This document shows positions 1 to 15,379 of a DNA stretch of 64,000 nucleotides, in pieces. The stretch comes from Motacilla alba alba (lineage: Eukaryota; Chordata; Aves; Passeriformes; Motacillidae). Below the pieces are notes generated by a model. That model searched no databases. It had not been told where the DNA came from and saw only the letters and a list, made by a program, of their open reading frames with translations. Where the stretch lies: assembly GCF_015832195.1 (NCBI RefSeq), contig NC_052027.1, positions 13,884,149 to 13,948,148 of the forward strand, read 5' to 3'. Positions within the stretch are counted from its first letter, which is position 1; each line of letters begins with the position of its first letter. Made by a program: the position numbers and the translations under genes.

Positions 1-3000
1 CATCTGAATGACAAACACACATGATGACAATAGCATTTATAGCAAAACATTCAGGTTGCCAAAATATCTCCAGAAATGTGTACTGTGAGCCCATGTGCAT
101 AAACATACACAATTTGTTCAGAGAATAGTTACTGCCATTCAGATGTGAGCAAGAAATTTTCATTGTCTTATCTGTGCTCTCTATTCCCTGTTCAACATGA
201 ACCAAATGCCCATAGACATCAATTAATTAAAATTTTAAGTCAATGTGAGAAACCTCTGAAAATATTTTTATAAGTGCCTCTTCCCCTGCAAAATATGTAT
301 TTAAGTTCTAAAGTCACAATTAATATGTTGTTATTATATGATAACTAATAAAAATTATTTCTGGCTCCAAATTAGATATTACAACACTGCAGAGATTTGA
401 TATTGCACTAAGACTTCACACTAATGAAAGCAAAGCTGTATGAGAACATAGTTTTCTGACCTACCCTTAAGCCTAAACAGAGATGTTTGCAAAAGTTTAC
501 AAAATATATCAACAGTATCCAAAAATACAAATTACAAGCACCAACACCCAAGTTGTAACATGTGATAGGGATGCATAAAGTTGTACTCAAACTAAATTGG
601 ACTGCTCTTGTTCAAAGTTGAATCCTGAATCTCTTACAGGAGGCAGATAGGGGCTTTACTCCACTCCTCTCACACAAGCACAAGATCAAGATTCAAGGCA
701 GATGGGTTTTCCTGAAGGGTTCAGGAGGAAGACATAAATGCTGTTCCTTTAAGCCCTATTTCAGCAGAAAACCTGAAGGGTTTTTTTATGTCAAGAATAA
801 AATCAGTCCTGTAAATATGGCATTAATAATTTACGTAAAAGATGAGGAAAGGGAACTCTCCTTTACTTTCTCAACATTTTGGCAGCACATGGATGGTAAA
901 AGAAACTTAAATAAAAAATGTGAATTAAAACCTTCACAACCACTACAGAAAAAATGTGATCATGCTTCTAAGTCATTCAATGTTGGTCATCCAAATGGTT
1001 TCTGAGCTGACAAATAAGATCATTTCTATACAGTCAGGCCAGATTGAAACTTGTATGTTATTTCCTTTTATCAATTTGTTTATTCAGATTTTATTTCCAA
1101 TTTATTTCTCTCTCATTCTCGTAAGTTATATACTCCCTCTCCCAGACTGGATTAATCACACTTTGTGTCTGCCAATCATTACTCTGCAATTTTAATTGAG
1201 AAAGAACCATTTCTATGACCACACAAGATCTTGCATGACATGTGAAAGTTTCTGAAAACAAAAGGCCACAGAACCCAGAAGTAATTATATAGGTTTTAGT
1301 AGTGATTTTAATTTTTTATTGCTATATCACATGTATATTTACTTATATATACTTGCCTCTAATAATCTCTAAAAATAAAATGAACATGAAAACCAATTAG
1401 GTTCATAAAAGAAGGTTGAAGGAATTAAATGAAAGAGTAAATTAAAAAGATAATCACAGAAAATATTTTATTTCCAAAATATATGTTGCTCTGAGGTGGT
1501 TCATTTCCTGAGCTGGTCACTGATCCAGTCCTTGGGAATGCTGAGCAATCCTGTAAATTGCTTAATACATTAAAGACTGAATTCCACAGGCATCAGAAAT
1601 AGTCAAACTCTAGTAATTTCCTGGATTATGTGAGAATGGGAGGTTACTGGATCAGAAGAATCAGCCTCAGGGAAGCATATATATTCTTATAAAAGGTTAA
1701 AAAAATTAACAAAATAAGAGATGACATTTATTTTCTAGTATTTAATAGTGAAATCAAGGCAGTGTGTATCTAGACAGTCCAATGCATTCTCCTGTAAAAA
1801 CTGGGACAGATGCAAACTTGTTGTGGGCTAGAGGAGCTCACTGGCCTTTGCAGGGGATCTAAGCATCCCCAGGTGCACTGTCAGGATGATGCTGAGCTCT
1901 TTCCACAGCACGGGGCAATCCCATCTGTGATCCCACAGCAGTGTTTAGTTCACACTGAGGACATGAAATATTCACACTCATGTCTCCTTTGCACTGCTCA
2001 ATCTAGATGGTTCTGCCCCTACAATTAGAGCTGTGACAAGACTGATTTTCTGTCAGTGCTGGTGATTTACCCTGCTCAAACAAGGCTGAGCTTCCTCAGC
2101 TTAAGAAGTTTCTCTAGTGGGAATTTTCACAGGTGCTGTTTCAATCATGCTTGAAATCTCAATGGAAACAAAGTCTCATTAGCATCTCAGCAGAGATGTG
2201 GCTTTCCCAGCGTCACTGCCAGCCTTAGATAACAAGTACAGGTGGAATGGCACAATTCAGAATGCTGAAAAAATACTGAGGAAAAGATTCTGAAATACTG
2301 GATTTGGATGACAGAAATTTACACTAAACTACTCAAGTAGGAATAGCTCAGTAGAATCAAAACAATAAAAGTAAAAACATAAGCAATTTCCCTGGACGCT
2401 ATGCAACATTAAATGTTTCATGTTGAAAATGGGAAATCAAGGCCAGAAATGTATAGAAACCAGAATACATTCTTGACTTGCACAAACAAAGCACAGAAAA
2501 GTGGCAAGACCAGAAACAGACAATGCTTAGTACACAGAGAGTCTGCTGTGCAAAAGTAGAAGAAATAGAAGATGAGCATTTTTTCTCTTGTGAGAATAAC
2601 ATGAAAACTAAGAAATAGCAGTGCTGGTTGTTGCTGTGGTGTGTACTTATCTTGGACATCATTACTTGGTCTCCAGAATATTTTCAAGACAGCTGTGAGA
2701 ATTGCTAAACCCCAGCTGACAGCTCAGTTAGAGTCACAAGGAGTGTCCAATTAACACTGCCCATGCACTGCTGAGTACAGACACACCTGCTTTGGTCATG
2801 GAAGCACCTCTGAGCTATCCTTCAATCTCTTCACAATCAAATACCTTTTGCAGTTATGAGGGAAAGCTATTCCAAATGAATGGTCTTTTTACTCTCCTCA
2901 AATACTGTGCTCACCTACACCAGTACTACTGGGAATGGAAATCGTGGGTAAATTGCAAATACTTGAGCTGTAAGTCTAAATGCAAAATTTTTCTGGGGAA

Positions 3001-3946
3001 ATAAAACAAACCCTAAAGTAAACAAAACAGAGGGAAAAAAACCAATCAAAATAAATCAGAGGCAGTTTTTACAAATGTGCTCCATGAAGAATAATTATAC
3101 TTAAAGAAAAGTCTCAAAGGGACACTGGAGTTCTGGGCTGACTGACCCTCCCTGTCAGCTCAGGTTCGTTCAGTTCACAGAAAGATCCATCCCCACAGAA
3201 ATGAGAAAAATCAGTCTGAAATCTAAAGGTCAGGATAAAGTTCTTCTGCTCCCATGTTCTCTCATCACTCCTCCATTTTCTTTCCAAAAAGTCAGTCAGT
3301 CATGAGATTCTCAGTTTAACACAAGAAGCAATTTCAAGGTTGCCTAAACACCTATTATGTGCAATGGCCATCAGACAAAATTCTGGTAAATGATGGAGTT
3401 TTCCAAGTACTTTAAGAGTAATTCAAACTTCCAAGCACTTACTGCAGGATATGAAAAGCAAAAGGACTGGGAAAAAGTAAACATTCTATTTTCCACAGCA
3501 TGGAAAGCCTGACTTTCTATGTGGCCTTCTTCTGCAATCTCTTGAGATATGAATGGCCTCCAAACCCAAACCTCTCACAGAAAAAGAAATCATCATTTGT
3601 CAAACCAAGCCACTGAAAACTTATAGAATCTTGAATTATTTTGGTCATGTTAACTACAAAAAGCAATAAGCTTCAAGTAAGATAGTAACATAAGTTTAAA
3701 TACTTCTTTTTTTTCTGTGCAGATATAGAAAAACAATTTTTATTGTCTCACTGTGCTGTGTGCAACTATACAAGTATATAAATAAATAACAGCAGCTTCT
3801 ACAAACATCTGTATCAGTGTTTAGGTCTTTGATTCCAGGCTTAAACATACTTTCATAAAAAAGGACTTTTTGGGGATTAAGTTTACATTTTCTGTATTTC
3901 TTGATGACAGCAGTTACTTTTTAGTGCATGAACAGTTGCTACTTAC
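1..3946 (-). other. CACNA1D: intron downstream of exon 31b (partial)
   Basis: AT-rich intron. I looked for exon 32 (IVS3-S4 linker) and exon 33 (IVS4, FFRLFRVMRLVKLLSRGEG) on the minus strand and did not find them, so they lie beyond position 1. No repeat family recognised. Confidence 0.82.
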
Positions 3947-4030
3947 ATTAACTTCTGTTATAGCAATATCAACGACGCTACCAACAACAATTAAGGCATC
4001 AAAAGTGTTCCATGCATCAGTGAAATAGTG
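3947..4030 (-). CDS. CACNA1D: CACNA1D exon 31b: IVS3, mutually exclusive version 2
   Basis: 84-nt alternative to 31a, acceptor TGTCCTAACAG, donor GTAAGT. It encodes [20 protein letters not shown] and DIAITEVN, matching the mammalian 31B form. The acceptor has a fair branch-like CTAAC directly before the AG but a short pyrimidine tract. The exon itself contains TGCATG. This is the last exon of the gene inside the window. Confidence 0.96.
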
Positions 4031-4360
4031 CTGTTAGGACAAGCATTCAGCAGAAAGAGAGCAAGAGAAAAACACAAACAGAAAAAGAGAAGAAAAGGAC
4101 AGTGTTATAACACAGAAACACTCTAGGCTTCTCTGATGTACCACTATACAATCTAAACTTTCCCTTTCATAGCTAAAAAAGATTGGTAGAAAAAAAAGGC
4201 TATTTATTTCCCATATCAACATAATTGACCTATGACTGGTCTGTACTCAAAACTTTAGAAACATCAGATCAAAATCTGTGACTTGTCCAGATGATGGAAA
4301 TAGTGGGGAGACAGAGAAAGAGAAGTAGGGACTGGGGAAAGTAAGCTGGGATATACTCAC
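4031..4360 (-). other. CACNA1D: 330-nt spacer between exons 31a and 31b
   Basis: Intron between the mutually exclusive IVS3 exons, purine-rich on the plus strand near 4050-4110 (pyrimidine-rich in the transcript: CTCTTTCTG-like runs, possible PTB sites, just upstream of 31b). Function is inference. Confidence 0.8.
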
Positions 4361-4444
4361 ATCAGCTTCACTGAGAACGACGTCTACTATGCTGCCAATA
4401 ACGATGAGGGAGTCAAACGTATTCCAGGCATCACTAAAATAGCC
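4361..4444 (-). CDS. CACNA1D: CACNA1D exon 31a: IVS3, mutually exclusive version 1
   Basis: 84-nt exon, acceptor CTCTGTTCAG, donor GTGAGT, phase 0 at both ends. It encodes [20 protein letters not shown] and DVVLSEAD, segment IVS3 in the form of mammalian exon 31A. Its duplicate 31b lies 330 nt downstream (57 of 84 bases identical by hand alignment). Both lengths divide by three, so double inclusion would stay in frame and must be prevented by splicing itself. Confidence 0.96.
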
Positions 4445-4611
4445 CTGAACAGAGCAGGCAGGGTGCAAACGTTTGTGATTACACATGAAATGTCAAATAT
4501 TTGCATACTTCTGTTTAGTTTTGCATAAACAGAAATTAGTTAAACAAAACCTGTGGTCTAATGAGAAAACAAAACAAAACCAAACAATATTGCCTACTGA
4601 AGGAAAAGCAA

Positions 4612-4687
4612 CATATATGTGCATGTGTGTGTATATATATAATTATATATATACATGTACAGACACACACACAGATACACACACACT
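4612..4687. repeat. TG/TA/CA microsatellite with perfect palindrome
   Basis: Run of TG, then TA, then CA dinucleotides. Positions 4631-4654 form a perfect 24-base palindrome centred on AATT, flanked by TG-rich and CA-rich arms that are roughly complementary. It sits 168 nt upstream of exon 31a in the transcript and could form a hairpin. Confidence 0.9.
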
Positions 4688-6801
4688 CTACACATGCAGA
4701 ACACACCATCAGATAAGCACGATGTTGGCAAGCAAGCCATCATCCAAAATTGGTTTTGGGCTTCTAGCAAGGCTGAAAAAATCTAACATATATACCCTAA
4801 TGAGGAAAACAAGACCCTTTCATTATATTTCTGCAAGACCAAGCCAATTGAAACCTCCTTATCATCAAGGATTTTGTGATAGTCTTATCTAAGTGGTTGG
4901 TAAAAATATTGAAAGGGTCATGTCTCATCACTGGCTAAACATGCACAGTTACTAATGTGAAACTGTGCATAAAGATTAGAGAACTGACTTAATCTTCTAT
5001 TCATAAACTAGGTCTAATATAGGAACTCATCCCACATTTGCAGTCAGAGGGTGATTCCGTAGCCAGCGAAGCCAGTGAACCACAGCAACCTGAACAATTT
5101 CTTAATGCTTTTGGTTGGTGCAGCCAGTCCAGTGTCTGAAAACTCATTTTCATCAATTGCTTCATCACCCTTCTGATATTTTATGCCTTAAATATACTCC
5201 CCACATGTGTGTTCCATGGCTGCAAAGGGTTATAAAGGTCAGTAATGCCATTAGCTGACTGTGGGCATAAAACAGCACGTTTGAGCAAAGAGGTTCTTCA
5301 GAAGAATCCTCCAGGTAGGTCCCAGTGTGGAACAAACCAAAATGTTAAGATAACTGTGGAGACCAGAGGTTTCTGCAATATGTGGCTTTTTCCTAGTTAT
5401 TATAGAAATCCAGAACGGCAAAAATTACTGAACTTGCCCTTTACCTCATTCAGATATATTAAAGTATCAGTCTACCATGACTGAGAAAAATCGGAATGTA
5501 CATTTTGTACTCGTACATTTCTTGGTAATAAATTTTAAAATACTAACTTTTCAGCCACTATTGAAGCTCTAAAATAATACATTTAGCAAGAAATTTAAAA
5601 TTTAAAACGTGCTAATCTAACCTTATATCTAGTTACACTTTTTATTACACTGTTTGCACTAAGATAATGTTTTAGCTGAGTAGTTTAAGTTATTACATGA
5701 GTTGTTAGCAGAGAAAAGAAAAATAGGTTCCAAAATCGATCTTAGAATTGGACTGATATTTTTCTCAAGATTTTAAACTTTTAGATTTTCTAATAATTTT
5801 ACAGTTTAAAGTAATGCATCTGAGTGCATTAATATTTGAAGAAAGGCTTCTTTTGAGGGGAAATTTCCTCTTGGAGACTATGAGAGAGCTGCTACAGTAG
5901 ACAACAGCTCCACATTCTTGGAGAGGAAGCAGGGTCAGGAAAGGCTCATTATGTTTCTAATGCTACTCTTTTAAAACACAAATTGCTACCATCATTCCTT
6001 CATCTAAGGAAGGGGCTGAAAGAGGAAAATTGATCAGAGTACTGTTATTTCTACAATCCTTTGCACTTCGCTGGTTCTTTGGGATCACCCATCAATTCCA
6101 GTTTTGGAGTAAAAGCCAATGCTCTTGGATTTGGCCTCCTGAAGAAATGCCTCCACTCCAAAGAGCTCTTGCACCATTCCCTGCTGCTCCCTCCTTACTC
6201 TTCCTGCTCATGGGAACAAGCCATTCCCAAAGCTTTACTGAGAATCCCACTGAACCACCACAATCATATTGAAATTTATAATCCTAATGAGATTAGCAGC
6301 TGCCAACCGAAGAAAGAGAGCTGCTCTCATCATGTTCTTCCTGATCATTAGCATTCCTTATTTCTAACTGTTTTCCTTGATTTTAGAATAGCAATATTTT
6401 TATCTATATATACAGAAAATAAGAGACTATTGGGAAACAGCAAACACATAATCAGCACGATCCTGAGCTGTGCTGTCTTCCTCTACAATGGGAACCAAAA
6501 AAGGTCCTCCAAATAAAGGGTAATTTCGGCTATAGAAAAAGTTACTTTACTAGACATGCTACAAGATAAAGCACTGAAATAAAAAAAAATCACATTTTGA
6601 TTCAATACAGCTAAAACACTTTACAGCTAAAATAATTAACACGTTTATTTATTTATTTTATGAAACCTTTTCCATCAGTATAGACAAATATTGTTCAAAC
6701 TAATATGTAAAGCAAAAGCATACAAATAAACAAAAAAACTAAGAGAAAATAAAGATGGTTTTGGAAAAGGGAGGAATGGACAAGTCACAGCAAATAAACA
6801 T

Positions 6802-6807
6802 CATGCA
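6802..6807 (-). promoter_or_regulatory. UGCAUG motif downstream of exon 30*
   Basis: CATGCA on the plus strand is UGCAUG in the transcript, the Rbfox recognition hexamer, 47 nt after the exon 30* donor. Known: Rbfox sites downstream of a cassette usually promote inclusion. The hexamer occurs roughly 25 times in this sense across the window by eye, so one such hit could be chance. Confidence 0.5.
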
Positions 6808-6854
6808 AATAAGTTGTTTTCACCACTGCAAGGACCCAAGATCAATTCACTTAC

Positions 6855-6884
6855 TAGCCATCTTTCCTTTTTTCTTACAAAAAT
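6855..6884 (-). CDS. CACNA1D: CACNA1D exon 30*: 30-nt cassette, ten residues in the IVS2-S3 loop
   Basis: A 30-nt candidate exon between exon 30 and exon 31a. The acceptor is TTTTCCATGTCGTTTTACATCAG and the donor CTA|GTAAGT, a near-perfect match. In the required phase 0 it reads IFVRKKERWL with no stop, adding four net positive charges counting K and R against E, between AFKPK and GYFSDAW. Known, from recall: chicken cochlear alpha-1D carries an otherwise unreported 10-residue insert in exactly this loop. I chose this segment because, in a hand scan of 4445-9873, it was the only 30-nt interval found with usable sites on both sides and an open phase. A UGCAUG lies 47 nt past the donor. Not proven without a transcript. 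Confidence 0.77.
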
Positions 6885-9873
6885 CTGATGTAAAACGACA
6901 TGGAAAATCATTACAAGTTTAAGCAACAACTGGCTACCAGGAGGCTGTACATACGGCATGTGTGGATGGATTATTTTTGATTCCATAGCTGTATTTTGTT
7001 TTGAACGGCACTGAACCATGCTGAGTAACAGATTTTAGCAAATGTGAGGAAAAAGACCTGTTCTTTTTAGCTTATATTATGAAAAATTTGCTCATTGGAA
7101 ATGCGGAAGGACAAAATCACAAATCCTGGGGAATAGGTAGGCATAGAGAATTAGCAACAAAATATGTTTCCATACATCTACCACATAAATATACTAGTTC
7201 TTTTAGTACTCTCTTGGAAAATTTAGGGCCTTATTCTGCAAAGCCTTGTGTGATCCAATCTCCCAGTCAAGTGTGCCAGACACTCAGCATCACCTTTACT
7301 ACTGAGCACTTCTCCAGGTTTTATGTATTTCAGAGCTGCAAGGCAGTCTGCAGTGCCTTGGTTTTACACAACACAATATCATAGGAAGAGCATCAATAAT
7401 TTATAGTAGCCTTAAGTTTATATAACCAGCAAAACCAAAAGATCACCGTTTTCACAGGACTTTTTTCTGCATATTAAGGGGACACTGTCAAGCAGATGAG
7501 ATAAAAACTTAACAGGTTTTTTTCCCTGATCTTTTTTTTACAGAGTTAAATGGAGTTTTTATTTGATGCTTTGAACATCTCTGAAATAACTTTTTAAAGG
7601 CACAAAATTAATAAATAAAACTTTATTCTGTCAGACTAGCCTAAAAGACCCACCTACCAGTGACACAGACATAGAAGAAATTTATCAGTCTTTCCTCATG
7701 ACCCTAAAGCAAAGCATTAAGTTTGGTTTCAGATTGTTCCTACTATTATTAAACTTTTATATGAGGTAAAGCAATTAATTGTTGTTTCAAACATGCATCT
7801 ATTTTGAAATTTAAATGAAAGACATTAAAATTCTACTTAAGGCTGCTATCTGATATTTGATTATTAATGAACTATGTAATACGTGTTGCCAACAAGTTTT
7901 GTTAAAAAGTATCTGGTAATTTAAAAGGTCACAATCTCCAAAGAATAACAGGAACAACCTTAAATATACTTTATTCCCTTTCTGCTCATTAGTCTCTTCC
8001 AAAAGTCTGATTATCATCATGGTCTTTAATCCTTGTCCTGCTAATTAAAAAGTTTAAGGTGTTCTGCACCTATGGGGGACTGAAATTCAGGAAAGGAGAC
8101 CCTTCCACTGGCAGTGTCTGCCCTTCAAACTCTCAGGGTTCAGATCCAGGGATGTCTCACAGCGAAAGCATCCAGTCAAATAGAAAGCATGTTGACACAG
8201 AATTAAAGCTCAAATTGTACAGAGTCTTAGAGACCAGTTTTAACACATTGCATTTGCTAACAAGTAGGAAGCCCACAGTACAAATGGAGCACTGTGATTT
8301 GTACACTCATGATCAGACCACTGTGTTTGGCATTAGCTGCTATTTCTGACTACAGTCACAAGTGCATGGAGAACCATACAAGGATTCACAATCTTCCTTC
8401 AAAAAGCAGATGATAAAATGCAGCAAAGTCCTCTGTGCGAAACAAGGATATAGAACAGGAAATACAGATCAGGAAACACAACCAGCATACTCATGACACC
8501 GTGGTCCACGCAGCTGAGCTATCTCCTCTGGGGCCTCATATTGTGCTATTTTTAATGTGAAACCCTTAGCATTTAAATAAGATAGCTGACACAAAAATAC
8601 AAATAAATTCATTAGAAATGTACAATGGACTGGACAGTGCAGAGCGAGACCACGGGAGAGCGGGCAAACATTCACCCGGAACTCCACAGTTCACATCTCA
8701 ACACCAGATCTCAAGAGATGGATCATTCCTTCACTTCTGCAGGCAAATAAAGCTGGCTTTCAACCAAGCAGCTCAGGCTGCACAGCCAAGCTCAGTACTA
8801 AATACAAGCTGAATAAATAGTTTTGAATGTCTGGAAAGCTGTTGTGCAGCTGCTGCAGCCTGAGCTGTGGGCAGCCGTGCTGAGAGCACAGAGCTGCCCG
8901 GCTCAGAGCAGGGACAGGGCTGCACAGAGCCAGGGCTGCTCCACAGCAGCAAAGGGCACAGCTCTGCCGGCCCCTGGGCAGATATCCTGGCTGCTTTAAA
9001 AGAAGGGCAGTGGGAAAGGAAAAGTACCAGCCTTGGATGGTGAGAGCAGTAAACCTCAAAAGGCTCATCTGGCTTTTTTCAAATTCCAAGTGTAGCAAGT
9101 GAACACGTTTTACTCATTTACATAACCCAAGATAAACATTAATTTCATTGTACTAGAAACAAATTTAGTCTGTTTGTTCATCATTAACTTCTGCACTTTA
9201 TAAATGCAGTATGAGAACTGAACAAAAAGGCTGCATTAGCTGCCACAGGATAGTTTTATCTTTTTTTCAATTATAGTTACCAGTTTCTCTTGCATATCTA
9301 TTTTGAAAATGTGCCTGCATCATTCATATTGACAGTGTCCCTTTAAAACAAGGAATCAACTACTCAGTGTGGGGCCTTCTACCAAATATTATGTATATAT
9401 TACTGAAAACATAAAAATCTAAAAAGGCTATTGTATATGTAAATTATTTACACATATGTTTGTAATACTTGGCTGTATTTTTTAAAGTAAAGAAATTATT
9501 TTGCAATTATTTTAGAATGGGAAATTATACTGGACACAGGTCTTTACTGGAGATTAAATTAGTGTAAAGTAATGGATGTAGTACCCAGAACAGGAGATGT
9601 AGTAATGCTTCTAACAGGAAATGATTTATCTGATTTAGAAAGGGACATTTTTATTACCTCAAAATATTCCAGATCTCATTAACCACTTTCTTAGATTTTT
9701 TTCTGATATCTACATTTCATTTCCTGGAGTTAAACTTCTATCATAATTTCTCTGATAGATAAAAGTGGGAAATGTTGGTTCTTTTTGTTCTTTGAATAAT
9801 ATACAACAAGTGTGAAACTCATCATACTTAATTCCTGTGGTGATGACCTAATTAAAGCATATCTTAAACTTAC
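6885..9873 (-). other. CACNA1D: intron between exon 30 and candidate exon 30* (3.0 kb)
   Basis: Mostly AT-rich, with a GC-richer patch at about 8830-8990. Its 3' end is the pyrimidine-bearing acceptor of the 30-nt cassette. If the cassette is skipped, the intron runs from 9873 to 4445. Confidence 0.78.
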
Positions 9874-9984
9874 CTTGGGTTTGAATGCAATCAGTTTCAA
9901 AACCATTTCAACAGTGAACACTCCTGTGAAAACCATATTCATAATGTCCATGGCATCATTAAATAGCTTAGACTGTCCATAGTG
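9874..9984 (-). CDS. CACNA1D: CACNA1D exon 30: IVS2
   Basis: 111-nt exon, acceptor TTTTTCATTCACAG, donor GTAAGT, phase 0. It encodes [20 protein letters not shown] and [17 protein letters not shown], segment IVS2 and the start of the cytoplasmic IVS2-S3 loop. It can be joined to exon 31a, exon 31b, or first to the 30-nt cassette at 6855-6884. Confidence 0.97.
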
Positions 9985-12862
<2,878 letters not shown>

Positions 12863-13009
12863 GCTGGCCAGCCTTCAAAGGTGGAGACTGTGAACAGGGC
12901 CATCATAGCAGACAGGACATTATCAAAGTTGAAATCACTGTTTTGCCAGACCCTCTCTTTGACCATGGGACTATCGACATCTCCATCCTTATAAACGATG
13001 TAAATCCCT
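12863..13009 (-). CDS. CACNA1D: CACNA1D exon 27: pore loop III
   Basis: 147-nt exon, acceptor CTTTCCCACAG and donor GTGAGT. It encodes [40 protein letters not shown] and VSTFEGWP, carrying the repeat III filter Glu (TFEGW) and pore helix. It starts with A, which completes Arg with exon 26, and ends in phase 2 (GC of Ala). It starts GIYIVYKD where mammals read GLFILYKD. Confidence 0.97.
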
Positions 13010-13268
13010 CTGTGGGAAAGAAACTGGCATTAGTGAAATGCTGAACTGACCTCGGGGTTACTCAATGCTCTATTCAAAGCTGTTTCTTACACTGCCTCCT
13101 CATGTTTGCTTTATTTCTTTGCTAACCTGTGTTTTCTGGTGGGATTGAGATGACAATTCCAATTTACACAACCCTAAACAGCCTGACCCATGCACAATGC
13201 CTGCCCATGCACAGTTTAAGTTATTCAGAACAAAATGTGGCACATTCTTAGACCAAAGATCTCCTCAC

Positions 13269-13321
13269 CGGCATTCCTCAGGGTTCTGTTTGGCCTCATC
13301 AGTGCACTTGTAGAATTTTCC
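13269..13321 (-). CDS. CACNA1D: CACNA1D exon 26: IIIS5-P extracellular loop
   Basis: 53-nt exon, acceptor TATGTGTAG and donor GTGAGG. It encodes GKFYKCTDEAKQNPEEC, with the last two bases (CG) completing Arg with exon 27. It is part of the extracellular turret of repeat III with its paired cysteines. Mammalian Cav1.3 reads GKFYRCTDEAKSNPEEC. Confidence 0.96.
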
Positions 13322-13489
13322 CTACACATAAAAACAAAAAGCAGTGACAAAATGCAGAATATGCAAAATACATGCTTTTATACTGTGATTGGTTCAGGAT
13401 GGGACCAGCCCAGTCCCAGCAGCAAACCACCAAGAATTCAATTCAACTTTTCTTTTCTTGATGGACTGTAAGTTCTGAGAGTGTCTCAC

Positions 13490-13597
13490 CTTAAACAGCT
13501 GCACCCCAATACAAGCAAACATGAATTGCAGCAGAGTTGTAACAATCATGATATTACCAATAGTTCTAATAGCCACAAAGACACATTGAACAACGTG
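13490..13597 (-). CDS. CACNA1D: CACNA1D exon 25: IIIS4-S5 linker and IIIS5
   Basis: 108-nt, 36-codon exon, acceptor TTTCTTTCCAG and donor GTGAGA, phase 0 at both ends. It encodes [20 protein letters not shown] and [16 protein letters not shown]. The Thr and Gln of TTLLQFMF correspond to the IIIS5 residues known as determinants of dihydropyridine binding in L-type channels, which supports the L-type assignment. Confidence 0.97.

Positions 13598-15379
<1,782 letters not shown>

Larger units (their letters stand above)
4445..6854 (-). other. CACNA1D: intron between candidate exon 30* and exon 31a (2.4 kb)
   Basis: Starts with the strong GTAAGT donor of the cassette and a UGCAUG 47 nt later. Contains the AT/CA palindromic microsatellite (4612-4687) 168 nt before exon 31a, and two more UGCAUG motifs (near 4692 and 4940). 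No other exon recognised. Confidence 0.78.

Noticed and set aside
1..3946. Search for exons 32 and 33 (IVS3-S4 linker and IVS4)
   Set aside because: No minus-strand segment encodes the arginine ladder of IVS4, so these exons are outside the window.
4575..4610. Strong-looking minus-strand acceptor (TTGCTTTTCCTTCAG) in the intron before exon 31a
   Set aside because: The first in-phase codon after it is TAG.
4485..4892. 135-codon plus-strand open frame
   Set aside because: It runs through the microsatellite and has no recognisable domain.
5990..6015. Strong-looking minus-strand acceptor (TTTTCCTCTTTCAG)
   Set aside because: In the required phase the following sequence meets a TAG after three codons and no donor lies at a suitable distance.
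9655..9686. Alternative candidate for the 10-residue IVS2-S3 exon (KVVNEIWNIL)
   Set aside because: The open segment is 32 nt rather than 30, the acceptor has an A-rich tract and the donor GTAATA is poor; 6855-6884 fits length, phase and both sites.
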